From: Oscillospiraceae bacterium | GTDB lineage: Bacteria > Bacillota > Clostridia > Oscillospirales > Oscillospiraceae | Reading direction: 5' to 3' | Length of the DNA stretch: 43,454 nt | Assembly: GCA_018385135.1 (NCBI GenBank) | Contig: JAHAWY010000020.1 | Coordinates: 1-43,454 of the forward strand | In this document: positions 23,901 through 35,127 of the stretch, one piece after another | Layout: each line of letters starts with the position of its first letter | Numbering within the stretch: position 1 is the first letter of the stretch | Notes under the pieces: model-generated | Told to the model about the DNA's origin: nothing | What the model saw: only the letters and a program-made list of their open reading frames with translations | Databases searched by the model: none | Program-made: the position numbers and the translations under genes

Positions 23901-25103
23901 TTACTCCTTACCGCTTGACGCAGCGCCGCTTTTAATGAAGGCTCTGATTGCAACGGCTGCGGCGCTTTTGGCGGCAAGCTCGCCGCGACCGGTTATAAAG
24001 CGCAGATATGGTTTGAGATTGCCAACGCGCGCGGAAATCTCTTTTTCCAAATACCCGCAAAGCTGATGATATTCAAAAAACTCAGAGCAGAGAATGACAA
24101 GATCGGGGTCAAACAACGCCTCGCATTCGGCGATGGCGGCGGAGAAAGCGCCAAGAGGCTTTTCAAGCAGTTTCGCAACGCCCTCGTCGCCGCGCGAAAA
24201 GGACTCATATACGGCTGCTGCCGTGAGCTTTTCAAGTGAGCCCTCGCACAAAGTGTATAGCAAGGGCGTTTCCTTTTCGGAAAAGCACGCTTTTGCCGCA
24301 CTTTCGACTGCCTCAAAGCTCAGTATTGTTTCAAGACAGCCGCGCCTTCCGCAAACGCAGGGCGCTCCGCCCTCCTGCACGCATATGTGACCTACATTGC
24401 AGGCGTTAAAGCGCGCTCCGAGGAAGTGTGAGCCGTTTTCAAGCAGTGCGCCGCCTATGCCCGGACCGTATTCGATAAACAGCACCACGCCCTCGGCAAA
24501 GAACGGGTCTGAAAGCTCGTGAGCCGTCAGCATGGCGCGAACGCTGCTGTCAACGCTTACGGGCAGCCGCAGATGCTTACCGAGCGGCTCTGCAAGAGCA
24601 AAGTCCTTTGGAAGCAGACCATAGGAGTCCAAAGAGACACCGCGCAGCGGGTCAACGCTGCCGCGAATGGAAATGCCGACACCGACTGTTTTACTCTCAA
24701 GCCCCTTAATAAGCGAAGAAATGGCTGCGCAAAGCTCGCCGGAGGTAAAAGCATCGGCGTTCATCGGAAGCCAAGCGCTTTTTATGAGCTGCAATTTGAG
24801 GTCTGAGAGCTTTAGCTCGATCCCGTGCTCGGTAACATTTACGCCTACAACGTAAAGCCCGCTGCGGTTAATGTCAAGAAGCTGCTCGGAGCGCCCTGTG
24901 CGTCCTTGCGGAGGCATCTTGCCGGTTTCCTCAAGCACGCCCTCGCTGATAAGCTGGGAGCTTAGCTGCGTAACAGAGGCTGCTGTCAAGCCGCATAGCT
25001 CGGAAAGGTGCTTTCTTGAGGCGGCACCCCCTGTATATAGCCGCTCCAAAAGCAGAGCGCGGTTTGAATAACGAATATCGCTGACGCTTTTTCCGTTTTT
25101 CAA
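23901..25103 (-). CDS. ROK family transcriptional regulator (NagC/XylR-like)
   Basis: Sugar-responsive repressor with an N-terminal winged helix-turn-helix (about 15-60, SRKHLSELCGLTAASVTQLS) and a C-terminal ROK sugar-kinase-like domain. The domain holds the ROK zinc motif CVCGRRGCLE and a glycine-rich EYGPGIGGALL. TTG at 25103 is chosen because GGAGG is 6 bases upstream and the protein then begins as ROK regulators do (KNGKSVSDIRYSNRALLLERL). An ATG at 25208 with GGAG 6 bases upstream would add 35 unrelated residues and cannot be excluded. It is divergent from galKET with back-to-back promoters, so it is likely the galactose-operon regulator (inference). Confidence 0.88.
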   Translation of the reverse strand: MKNGKSVSDIRYSNRALLLERLYTGGAASRKHLSELCGLTAASVTQLSSQLISEGVLEETGKMPPQGRTGRSEQLLDINRSGLYVVGVNVTEHGIELKLSDLKLQLIKSAWLPMNADAFTSGELCAAISSLIKGLESKTVGVGISIRGSVDPLRGVSLDSYGLLPKDFALAEPLGKHLRLPVSVDSSVRAMLTAHELSDPFFAEGVVLFIEYGPGIGGALLENGSHFLGARFNACNVGHICVQEGGAPCVCGRRGCLETILSFEAVESAAKACFSEKETPLLYTLCEGSLEKLTAAAVYESFSRGDEGVAKLLEKPLGAFSAAIAECEALFDPDLVILCSEFFEYHQLCGYLEKEISARVGNLKPYLRFITGRGELAAKSAAAVAIRAFIKSGAASSGKE

Positions 25104-25268
25104 GCTATCCCTCCAATTGCTCCTGCGAGGGTTCTGATGCCGGAAAGGAGCAGAAAAGTATTTGCAAAAAGGTAGCGCGTCCGAAACGATAATGGGGCTT
25201 CGGTACATATTGCGCTCCCGATACGTTGTGAATGACGCGGTTAATTAAGGCTTTTAAATAACAATCCA

Positions 25269-25296
25269 ATTATATTCGGAAAAATCGTTTTGTCAA
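25269..25296 (-). promoter_or_regulatory. Promoter of the ROK regulator gene
   Basis: Minus strand: TTGACA (25296-25291), 16-base spacer, TATAAT (25274-25269). Only 15 bases separate its -35 box from that of the galK promoter. Confidence 0.8.
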
Positions 25297-25311
25297 TCTA
25301 TCCTGCAAATG

Positions 25312-25340
25312 TTGATAAATGTAATAACGTATGGTACAAT
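25312..25340 (+). promoter_or_regulatory. Promoter of galK-galE-galT
   Basis: TTGATA (25312-25317), 17-base spacer, TACAAT (25335-25340), about 50 bases before the chosen galK start. The divergent arrangement with the ROK promoter allows one operator to control both. Confidence 0.7.
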
Positions 25341-25391
25341 GATTTAAAGGCGTTTGCTGTACCATGCCGGGTTTCCCGCAAGGAGGGCAGT

Positions 25392-26702
25392 ATGCCGCCT
25401 GATTTTCCGAAACGGAGCTGGTTCAATATGCTGCAGACGGCGAAGCACTGGAAAGAAAAAATCAACAGCGGTGAGCTGAAAGAGCAGCTTAGGCTGCTTT
25501 ACGGAGAGAGCGCAGAAAAAGGAGGGCGGGGCATTTTCAACCTGCTTGACAGCTATGTGATGCGCTTTGGCGATTCGCCCTGCGCGCTTTTTTCCGCCTC
25601 CGGCAGGACTGAGCTTTCCGGCAACCACACCGACCATCAGCATGGCTGCGTGCTGTGCGCGGCGGTCATGCTGGATATGACGGCGGCTGCCGCTCCGCGT
25701 GAGGACACACGAGTCTGTGTGCTTTCCGAGGGCTTTGGCGAGATATGCGTGGATATCTCGGACTTGACTATACATGAAAATGAAAAGGGCAGCTCCGCCG
25801 CTCTCATCCGCGGTGTTGCAAAAGCCATGAGCAAAAGGGGCGCAAAGCTTCGCGGCTTTGACGCATATATTCGCTCCAATGTGCCGCAGGGTTCGGGGCT
25901 TTCGTCAAGTGCCGCCTATGAGGTGCTGATAGGCGAGATCTTCAACGAGCTGTTTTCCTGTGGCTTTACGCCCACGGAGCTTGCGCAGTTCGGGCAGTAT
26001 GCCGAGAATAAATACTTCGGCAAGCCCTGCGGTCTGATGGATCAAATGGCATCGGCTCTCGGCGGCGTTGTTTTTATTGACTTTTTTGACCCTGCCGCTC
26101 CACGCTTCGAGCAGCTTGACCTGAGCTTTGAAAAATACGGTTACAGCATTTGCATAACCAATGCCGGCGGCAGTCACGCCGACCTTACCGACGAATACGC
26201 CGCGATCACGAGCGAGATGCTGTCCGTTGCGCGGTACTTTGGAAAAGATGTGCTTCGTGAGGTGGACGAAAAGGAGTTTTTCGCTGCGCTTCCAGCACTC
26301 AGAAAAACCGTTACGGATCGTGCGCTGCTCAGAGCGATGCACTATTTCAGCGAAAACAACCGTGTGGAGCTTCAGCTCAAGGCGCTTAAAAACGGCAGCA
26401 TTGATGATTATCTCACGCTCATGGAAAGCTCCGGACGCTCATCTATGGCTATGCTGCAAAATGTCTGGGCGTCCGGCTGCACGCAGGAGCGAAGCCTTTC
26501 GCTGGCGCTCGCCGTTTCCGACAGCATTTTAAACGGAGACGGTGTGAGCCGCGTTCATGGCGGAGGCTTTGCGGGGACTATTCAGGCGCTTGTGCCAAGC
26601 GAAAAGGCACGGGACTATAAAAATGAAATGGACAGAGTGTTCGGCGAGGAAGCCTGCCACATTATGGCGGTGCGTCCGGTCGGCGCGTATCGCATCAAAT
26701 AG
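25392..26702 (+). CDS. galK: Galactokinase
   Basis: Phosphorylates galactose to galactose-1-phosphate, first step of the Leloir pathway. GHMP kinase of 436 aa with the galactokinase signature GRTELSGNHTDHQHG (about 69-83), ATP-binding GSGLSSSAA (about 167-175) and the C-terminal HGGGFAG motif (about 388-394). It is longer than the roughly 390-aa E. coli type but matches the clostridial subgroup, which reads GNHTDHQHG where others have GEHTDYNGG. AAGGAGGG precedes the ATG at 25392. A longer frame from 25290 overlaps the promoter and is rejected. First gene of galK-galE-galT, with galE 11 bases downstream. Confidence 0.94.
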   Translation: MPPDFPKRSWFNMLQTAKHWKEKINSGELKEQLRLLYGESAEKGGRGIFNLLDSYVMRFGDSPCALFSASGRTELSGNHTDHQHGCVLCAAVMLDMTAAAAPREDTRVCVLSEGFGEICVDISDLTIHENEKGSSAALIRGVAKAMSKRGAKLRGFDAYIRSNVPQGSGLSSSAAYEVLIGEIFNELFSCGFTPTELAQFGQYAENKYFGKPCGLMDQMASALGGVVFIDFFDPAAPRFEQLDLSFEKYGYSICITNAGGSHADLTDEYAAITSEMLSVARYFGKDVLREVDEKEFFAALPALRKTVTDRALLRAMHYFSENNRVELQLKALKNGSIDDYLTLMESSGRSSMAMLQNVWASGCTQERSLSLALAVSDSILNGDGVSRVHGGGFAGTIQALVPSEKARDYKNEMDRVFGEEACHIMAVRPVGAYRIK

Positions 26703-26713
26703 GAGGTAAAGCA

Positions 26714-27709
26714 ATGGCTAAAATTCTGGTTCTGGGCGGCGCGGGCTACATAGGCTCTCACACCGTGTATGAGCTTATAGAGCAGGGCTTTGAGGTCGTC
26801 GTGGCGGATAATCTGGAAACGGGCTTTAAGGCGGCGGTACATCCCAAGGCAAGCTTTTACGAGGGGGATATCCGCGATAAAAGCTTTATTGACGGAGTAT
26901 TTGAAAAAGAGCGCGTTGACGCGGTTATCCACTTTGCTGCTAATTCGCAGGTAGGCGAGAGCATGACAGCTCCGCTAAAGTATTATGATAACAACCTCGG
27001 CGGCACGCGCACTATGCTTCAGTCGATGATTGAGCATGGCGTGAAATATATTGTTTTCTCCTCTACTGCCGCAACCTATGGCGAGCCGGAGCGTGTTCCC
27101 ATTCTGGAAACGGATAAAACCTGCCCGACAAACTGCTACGGCGAGACCAAGCTTGCAATGGAGCGAATGTTCTACTGGGCGCAGCAGGCTCACGGCATCA
27201 GATATGTCTCTCTGCGATACTTTAACGCCTGCGGCGCGCATCCAACTGCGGATATCGGCGAGGCTCATGACCCGGAAACCCACCTTATCCCCATCGTTTT
27301 GCAGGTGCCGAACGGCAAGCGCGAGTATCTGAGTGTTTTCGGCGAGGATTATGACACCAAGGACGGAAGCTGTGTGCGCGACTATATCCATGTCTGTGAC
27401 CTCGCCTCGGCTCATGTTTTGGCGGCGCGCTATCTTATGAACGGCGGCGAGAGCGACATATTTAACCTCGGCAACGGAGTCGGCTTCACGGTGAAGGAGG
27501 TCATCTCCTGCGCCGAGAGTGTTGTCGGAAAGAAGATCCCCTTTAAGGTCGCCGAGCGCAGAGCGGGCGACCCGGCTCTCCTCGTTGCCTCAAGCGATAA
27601 GGCTAAAGGTGTGCTGGGCTGGAAACCGCGCTTTGACGCGCTGGACACCATAATCGCAACGGCGTGGCGCTGGCACAGCGCCCATCCTGACGGATACGGA
27701 GAGAAGTGA
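26714..27709 (+). CDS. galE: UDP-glucose 4-epimerase
   Basis: Interconverts UDP-galactose and UDP-glucose with bound NAD. Short-chain dehydrogenase fold: GGAGYIGSH (8-16) binds NAD, SSTAATYGEP (about 115-124) supplies the Ser/Thr, and Y142-x3-K146 (CYGETK) is the catalytic pair. RDYIHVCDLA and the NLGNGVGFTV block are typical of GalE. Length 331 aa is normal. AGGAGG precedes the ATG. The stop codon overlaps a GTG just before galT, giving tight coupling. Confidence 0.96.
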   Translation: MAKILVLGGAGYIGSHTVYELIEQGFEVVVADNLETGFKAAVHPKASFYEGDIRDKSFIDGVFEKERVDAVIHFAANSQVGESMTAPLKYYDNNLGGTRTMLQSMIEHGVKYIVFSSTAATYGEPERVPILETDKTCPTNCYGETKLAMERMFYWAQQAHGIRYVSLRYFNACGAHPTADIGEAHDPETHLIPIVLQVPNGKREYLSVFGEDYDTKDGSCVRDYIHVCDLASAHVLAARYLMNGGESDIFNLGNGVGFTVKEVISCAESVVGKKIPFKVAERRAGDPALLVASSDKAKGVLGWKPRFDALDTIIATAWRWHSAHPDGYGEK

Positions 27710-27711
27710 AG

Positions 27712-29205
27712 ATGGTTTTTGCCTATATTGACGCGCTGCTTAGCTACGCTCTTGAGCGCGGACTCATCGAAAGCTCGGATGTGACCTTTTGCCGCAACGG
27801 TCTGCTTGAGGTAATGGGACTTGAAGGCTTCGAGCAGGAGCCGGCAGTTGACGCAACGCTTGAGCAGATTTTGAACGTTCTCGCCGATGACGCGGCAGCC
27901 CGCAGGGTCATTACCGACAGCGGCGCTTCCAGAGACCTTTTTACCACGAAGCTTATGGGCGTTCTCACTCCGCGACCCTCCGAGGTTCAGCGTATTTTTA
28001 ACGAGAAATACGCGCTTTCGCCAAAGCAGGCGACGGACTGGTTCTATGCCCTGTGCAAAAACAGCGACTATATCCGCAGCTATCGCGTGGAACGGGATCT
28101 GCGCTGGAAAACGCAGACCGAATTCGGTGAGCTGGATATAACGATCAACCTTTCAAAGCCCGAAAAAGACCCTAAGGACATAGCGGCGGCGAAGGCAAGA
28201 CCGATGCTGGGCTATCCGCGCTGTCTGCTCTGCGCCGAAAACGAGGGCTACGCCGGACATATCAGCCATCCTGCGCGGCAGAATTTGCGCATTATGCCCG
28301 TCAAAATCGCGGGCGGCGACTGGGGCTGGCAATACAGCCCCTATGTCTACTACAACGAACACTGCATAGTTCTAAACCGCGAGCATATGCCGATGATCAT
28401 AGACAGGGCGGTATTTCCGAAGCTGATGGCGTTTGTAAAGCAATACCCGCACTATTTCGTCGGCTCGAACGCCGATCTGCCCATTGTCGGCGGAAGCATC
28501 CTGTCGCATGAGCATTTTCAGGGCGGCTGCTATGAGTTTGCGATGGCGAAAGCGCCTGTTGAACGCAAAATCGTCTTTGAAGGCTTTGAGGAGTTGGAAG
28601 CGGGGATTGTAAAATGGCCAATGTCTGTGCTGCGTGTTTCCGGCAGCGACGAGGAGAAGCTAACGGAGCTGTGCGATAGAATCCTCACGGCATGGCGGTC
28701 GTATTCCGACGAGAGCGTGTCTATCTATGCCTTTACTGACGGCGTGCCGCACAATACAATAACGCCAATAGCGCGTATGCGCGGCGGGCGTTTTGAGCTT
28801 GACCTTGTGCTTCGCAATAATCTTACAACGCCAAGCTGTCCGATGGGGCTTTTCCACCCGCATGAGGACAAGCACAACATCAAAAAGGAAAACATCGGCT
28901 TGATCGAGGTAATGGGTCTTGCGGTGCTGCCGGGCAGACTGAAAGCCGAGATGGAGGCACTTAAAAAAACCGTTCTCGCGGGCGGCGACCTGCGCCAAAA
29001 CGAGCAGACTGCAAAGCACGCGAACTGGTTTGATACCTGGCGCGGCAGCTATGAACCGCTTACCGAGGAAAAGCTGGACGCGGCTATCAAAAACGAAATA
29101 GGCAGAACCTTTTCCGCTGTTTTGGAGGACGCGGGCGTGTTTAAACGCAGCGAGCAGGGGCGAGAGGCATTTTGGCTCTTTGTGCAGAGCATCGGCGGAA
29201 GATAA
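27712..29205 (+). CDS. galT: UDP-glucose--hexose-1-phosphate uridylyltransferase (class II)
   Basis: Transfers UMP from UDP-glucose to galactose-1-phosphate, completing the Leloir cycle with galK and galE. It belongs to the Firmicutes-type GalT of about 500 aa, with an N-terminal helical region and LSHEHFQGG (H266, H268) in the catalytic core. SCPMGLFHPHEDKHNIKKENIG is the second family block. The ATG at 27712 has GGAG 10 bases upstream; an overlapping GTG at 27706 in the galE stop is an alternative start. A strong terminator follows, so the operon ends here. No galactose transporter or mutarotase is in the operon. Confidence 0.94.
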   Translation: MVFAYIDALLSYALERGLIESSDVTFCRNGLLEVMGLEGFEQEPAVDATLEQILNVLADDAAARRVITDSGASRDLFTTKLMGVLTPRPSEVQRIFNEKYALSPKQATDWFYALCKNSDYIRSYRVERDLRWKTQTEFGELDITINLSKPEKDPKDIAAAKARPMLGYPRCLLCAENEGYAGHISHPARQNLRIMPVKIAGGDWGWQYSPYVYYNEHCIVLNREHMPMIIDRAVFPKLMAFVKQYPHYFVGSNADLPIVGGSILSHEHFQGGCYEFAMAKAPVERKIVFEGFEELEAGIVKWPMSVLRVSGSDEEKLTELCDRILTAWRSYSDESVSIYAFTDGVPHNTITPIARMRGGRFELDLVLRNNLTTPSCPMGLFHPHEDKHNIKKENIGLIEVMGLAVLPGRLKAEMEALKKTVLAGGDLRQNEQTAKHANWFDTWRGSYEPLTEEKLDAAIKNEIGRTFSAVLEDAGVFKRSEQGREAFWLFVQSIGGR

Positions 29206-29210
29206 AAAGC

Positions 29211-29246
29211 AAAAAGACCGAGGGGGGTATCCCCTCGGTCTTTTTT
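29211..29246. terminator. Terminator of the gal operon, also usable in reverse
   Basis: Perfect 15-bp stem AAAAAGACCGAGGGG (29211-29225) with 29231-29245, loop GGTAT, then T run; the reverse strand also ends in T. It separates galT from the convergent E2-like gene. Confidence 0.93.
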
Positions 29247-29307
29247 ACAGCGCACAAATTCTGCCGTACGGTGGCGCTTTTGCCGGCTCTTATCCTGACA
29301 GTGAGCT

Positions 29308-30192
29308 TTAGAAGATGTCCTGCTCAACTCTTTCGGGCGGAACCTCAAGAAGTGTTGGATTTTTAAGAAAATGGCGCAAATACTTAAAGGAGGCAGCCAT
29401 ATAAAAGCCGTCGCAGGTGCGCTCATCAACAGTGGCACGGAAATCAACGTATTTTCGCTCGACGGGAGCGCCGGTCTCGTCCAGCTCGATAACACGGCGC
29501 TTTGCGCCAAAAGCAATAAACAGCGGCAGATTGCCGAAGTTGTAGATATGGTGATAAACGGGCTTGATGCCTAGAGAACCGAGGTCGGTCATGATCATAG
29601 AGCCGTGGAAAGGGCTGATATCCAGCAGAGACTGAGGCAGCCAGCCGAGATAGTCCAGACCCTTGAGCGCACTGATGACAAGATTGAGCACGAAGCGGGG
29701 AAGGTGGCTTGCCCACTCGGCAAACTTCTCTGTTCCGTTGCCCTCGTCGCTCGCTTTTACTTCGTCGATCTTCACATTTATTTTTTCATAAATATCGAAA
29801 ATCGTGTCCGAGGGGTCGAGCTTTACCTTTATGGAGGTTTCATCGGCTTCGTCGGACATGGAGTGCTTGACGGTCATCAAAACCTCAATGTTGTTGCGGG
29901 CGTAAACACGCTGACCTGAAACAAAGCGGTTGAGAGCGGGGCGAAAAGCCACTGTGCGGACATAGGCTGCAAGGAAAAGATGCATTATGCCCATACCCTT
30001 GTAGCCCTCGCGGCGCTTTTCGCGCAGCCAGCGGTCAATTTCGGTTATTTCAATGCTGTCTTCAAAATAGTTGCAGGCATCATTTGTGGTTTTCATAACG
30101 AAAGGCGTGAACTTATTATACGCAGGGTATGAGCGTAGAAGCCTGCCGTCCTTTCGGTCGCCTATTCTGCGCTTGTATACTGCTTCTGCCAT
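29308..30192 (-). CDS. Stand-alone E2-like acyltransferase (CAT fold) lacking the catalytic His
   Basis: Resembles only the catalytic domain of 2-oxoacid dehydrogenase E2 enzymes, a chloramphenicol-acetyltransferase-like fold. There is no lipoyl or subunit-binding domain. The usual active motif DHRxxDG reads DERTCDG (256-262): the catalytic His is Glu257, while the Asp-Gly pair is kept. It starts at the ATG 30192 with AAAGGA 9 bases upstream; a GTG 6 codons earlier is less likely. No E1, E3 or carrier gene is near, so it is not part of a dehydrogenase complex here. The same His to Glu change seems usual in clostridial relatives (from memory). Activity unknown. Confidence 0.82.
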   Translation of the reverse strand: MAEAVYKRRIGDRKDGRLLRSYPAYNKFTPFVMKTTNDACNYFEDSIEITEIDRWLREKRREGYKGMGIMHLFLAAYVRTVAFRPALNRFVSGQRVYARNNIEVLMTVKHSMSDEADETSIKVKLDPSDTIFDIYEKINVKIDEVKASDEGNGTEKFAEWASHLPRFVLNLVISALKGLDYLGWLPQSLLDISPFHGSMIMTDLGSLGIKPVYHHIYNFGNLPLFIAFGAKRRVIELDETGAPVERKYVDFRATVDERTCDGFYMAASFKYLRHFLKNPTLLEVPPERVEQDIF

Positions 30193-30325
30193 ATTGACAT
30201 TTCCTTTCACGATAGCGCGCTTGCGGAAAACGGTGCCGCAAGGAAGACGGGGCTTTGCGTATCTCTAAGGCGCGTATCTTCTTGTTATAGGGCGCGCGAA
30301 AAAAATCGAAATTTCGCGGCACTTA

Positions 30326-30354
30326 ATTATATATGACAATTTTAAGTATATCAA
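30326..30354 (-). promoter_or_regulatory. Promoter of the E2-like gene
   Basis: Minus strand: TTGATA (30354-30349), 17-base spacer, perfect TATAAT (30331-30326). The long leader (about 130 bases) includes a CGCGAAA...TTTCGCG stem. Confidence 0.75.
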
Positions 30355-30479
30355 GTGTGTTTGCAAAAAAACGCGGCAGGATAGGTTAAAATATACATCC
30401 GTACTCGTGGCGAAATATAAGTTTTTTATAGAATTACCAAAAATCTTCCAGAAGGCTGATTATTCTTGCAGCGCGCACG

Positions 30480-30524
30480 GGTTTTACTTGCATTTTTTTG
30501 TTAAACGTAATAAAATGTAAAACC
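30480..30524 (+). promoter_or_regulatory. V-ATPase operon promoter flanked by an inverted repeat
   Basis: TTGCAT (30488-30493), 17-base spacer, TAAAAT (30511-30516). The promoter is bracketed by GGTTTTAC (30480-30487) and its exact complement GTAAAACC (30517-30524), which touch both boxes. That layout could be an operator for a dimeric repressor. The rest of the 30193-30637 gap holds the divergent promoter and a leader hairpin. Confidence 0.6.
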
Positions 30525-30528
30525 AGTA

Positions 30529-30574
30529 GCAGTGTTTTGTCAAATTGGGCAATATTTGCAAGTTTGCCCACTGC
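30529..30574 (+). other. Leader hairpin of the V-ATPase mRNA
   Basis: GCAGTG (30529-30534) and TGGGCAA (30546-30552) can pair with TTGCCCACTGC (30564-30574), forming a two-part stem immediately after the inferred transcription start. It has no T-run, so stabilisation or regulation is more likely than termination. Confidence 0.4.
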
Positions 30575-30637
30575 TGCAATTCAATGAAGGAAAAAGAGAG
30601 ATACGTGCATTTGCTTGTTCAGGGGGTGTTAAAGGAA

Positions 30638-30951
30638 ATGTCACTTGAAGCTATTAAGACCATCAGCGAGGCGGAGGAGCGTGCGCGTCAGGCAAAGGCG
30701 GACGCGGCGGCAGCCGCCAAAAAGCAAATCGCCGAAGCCGAGGAAAAGGGCAGGCAGGCGGTCGAGCAAGCCAAGAAACGTGCGGCAGACGAGGTTCGCG
30801 GGAAAAGGCAGTTGGTTGCTGACAAGGCTCGTGAGGATGCCGTTGAGCTTGTCAGAACAACGGAGAATAAAAAGGCGACCTTGCTGGTCAAGGCAAACAG
30901 CAGAGCCGATCTTGCTGTTAATCTTGTGATTGAAAGGATTGTGAACGGCTG

Positions 30952-30952
<1 letters not shown>
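30638..30952 (+). CDS. ntpF: V-type ATPase subunit H/G (peripheral stalk)
   Basis: Peripheral-stalk subunit of 104 aa that pairs with subunit E as a right-handed coiled coil. Sequence is almost wholly helical and rich in Ala, Glu, Lys and Gln (EAEERARQAKADAAAAAKKQ), without membrane segment. The frame continues upstream to 30545, but the ATG at 30638, with GGGGGTG about 9 bases before it, gives a normal-length protein. First gene of the V-ATPase operon; its stop overlaps the start of ntpI (TGATG). Low-complexity sequence makes name assignment depend partly on position. Confidence 0.8.
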
Positions 30953-33425
<2,473 letters not shown>

Positions 33426-33473
33426 GCTTTGGCTTCAAAGGAAAAAACTTAATTGTAAAGGCTGGTCGTCAAA

Positions 33474-34076
33474 ATGAACGGTATCAACAAAATAACCGAC
33501 CGGATCGCAGCCGAGGCACGCGAGGAGATTGCGGCAATACAGGCGGATACCGCCGAAAAATGCCGCGAAATCGAGCTTGAGTATGAAAAGCTCGCCAAGG
33601 ATGAGTATGACAAAATACTCGCTGCCGGTCAGAAGGATTGCGAGCTTCAGGTTCAGCGTCTGGCGAGCGCCGCAGCGATGGAGTCGAAAAAAAGCATCCT
33701 GACGCTCAAGCAGTCGGCAGTCGGCAATGTGCTGGAGCTGTCCGTCAAACGGCTGTGCTCTCTTCCCGAACAAGAATACATCGGCTTTTTGGCAAAGCTT
33801 GCCGGCAACGCCGCCTTCACGGGTCAGGAGGAGCTTATCTTCAATGCCAGAGACAAGGCGAACGTTTCCAAAGCGGTCACAAAAGCGGCGAACGATATCC
33901 TCAAGCAGCGCGGACTGCCCGCAATGCTCACCGTAAGCGAGCTTACAGGTGATTTTATGGGCGGAGTAATGGTAAAGCAGGGCGATATCGAGGTAAACTG
34001 CAGCGTCGAAAAGCTGGTCGAGCTATCAAAAGAGGAGCTGGCGGCGCAGATAGCCGAGGTGCTGTTTGAAAACTAA
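33474..34076 (+). CDS. ntpE: V-type ATPase subunit E (peripheral stalk)
   Basis: Peripheral stalk subunit of 200 aa. Long N-terminal helix (about 1-95) rich in Glu, Lys and Ala, which pairs with subunit H/G, then a globular C-terminal head (about 105-200) including GGVMVKQGDIEVNCSVEKLV, a family hallmark. The ribosome site is weak (AAAGG about 12 bases upstream). Situated between ntpK and ntpC as in E. hirae. Confidence 0.9.
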   Translation: MNGINKITDRIAAEAREEIAAIQADTAEKCREIELEYEKLAKDEYDKILAAGQKDCELQVQRLASAAAMESKKSILTLKQSAVGNVLELSVKRLCSLPEQEYIGFLAKLAGNAAFTGQEELIFNARDKANVSKAVTKAANDILKQRGLPAMLTVSELTGDFMGGVMVKQGDIEVNCSVEKLVELSKEELAAQIAEVLFEN

Positions 34077-34131
34077 GCGCAGTATCCGGCAATAACAGCT
34101 ACAAGTAATGAAAAGGAAGGAATGGTCACAA

Positions 34132-35127
34132 TTGTCAGACAAAAGGGTTAAAGACTACGACTATCTGTTCCTGTCAACGATGCTGCGCGCCAGGGAAGCC
34201 AAAATGCTCAATCGCGAAAGGATTCGGCGCATGGTAGACGCGCCCAGCTTTTCAGAGGCGGCAAAGCAGCTTACCGAATGCGGCTTCGAGGATATGTCGG
34301 GCATGGATGCCCGCCAAATCGAGGAAACCCTCTCAAAATACAGGGCGGAGATATTCGAGGAGCTTGAGCGCGTTATGCCCGAACCTGCCATTCTGGACGC
34401 CTTTCGCTTAAAGTATGATTATCATAACGCAAAGGTGCTCGTAAAGGCAGGGAGCGCTGATGTTGACGGGGCGTATCTTATGTCCGAGTCGGGACGTGTT
34501 CCCGCGCAGCAGCTTATAGATGCTTACAACAATGAGGATTTCCGCTTCATCCCCAAGAGACTGGGGGAGGCGATTGTTGAAGCGAGCAGCATCATCCGCC
34601 GAACCGACAATCCGCAGCTTGCCGACTTTGCGTTGGACAAAGCGTATTATGCCGAGCTTTTGGAGCTGGCAGAGGGGCTTTCATCGCCGTTTTTGCTTGA
34701 GTATATAAAACTCATGATAGATGGGGCAAATCTCAACGCGATCGTTCGCACGATACGTCTGGGACGCGACTTTGAGTTTATTAAGTCCGCGCTAATACCG
34801 GGCGGCTCTCGTGACGCTGAGCATATTGCAAAAGCCGCTCTCTCGGGCGAGACTCTTGCACCCATGTATTCCGGAACCGCCTACGAAAAAGCGGCGGAGC
34901 TGGGCGACGAGGCGGCAAGAGGCGGCAGGCTTACCGAGTTTGAGCTTTGCTGCGAAAAGGTTGAAAGCAGCTTTTTTGACAAGGCAAAATATGCCAGCTT
35001 CGGTGCGGAAGCGGTCATCGCCTATTTCGGCGCGCTGGAAAGCGAGATTACAGCCGCCAGAATGATCCTAACGTGCAAGCTTGCGGGCGTAAGCCCGGAG
35101 CTGGTGCGGGAAAGGCTGTGTGACTGA
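34132..35127 (+). CDS. ntpC: V-type ATPase subunit C (central stalk socket, subunit d)
   Basis: Funnel-shaped subunit that links the rotor shaft to the proteolipid ring. All-helical protein of about 331 aa with three repeats. Motifs such as YDYHNAKVLVKAG and the repeated YIKLMIDGANLNAIVRTIRLG are typical. A TTG at 34132 is chosen because AGGAAGG lies 11 bases upstream and is itself inside the extra codons of the alternative ATG start (34108), which has no ribosome site. Overlaps ntpG by 8 bases. Confidence 0.9.
   Translation: MSDKRVKDYDYLFLSTMLRAREAKMLNRERIRRMVDAPSFSEAAKQLTECGFEDMSGMDARQIEETLSKYRAEIFEELERVMPEPAILDAFRLKYDYHNAKVLVKAGSADVDGAYLMSESGRVPAQQLIDAYNNEDFRFIPKRLGEAIVEASSIIRRTDNPQLADFALDKAYYAELLELAEGLSSPFLLEYIKLMIDGANLNAIVRTIRLGRDFEFIKSALIPGGSRDAEHIAKAALSGETLAPMYSGTAYEKAAELGDEAARGGRLTEFELCCEKVESSFFDKAKYASFGAEAVIAYFGALESEITAARMILTCKLAGVSPELVRERLCD

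Noticed and set aside
25290..25391. N-terminal extension of GalK
   Set aside because: Covers the galK promoter and lacks a ribosome site; ATG 25392 has AAGGAGGG.
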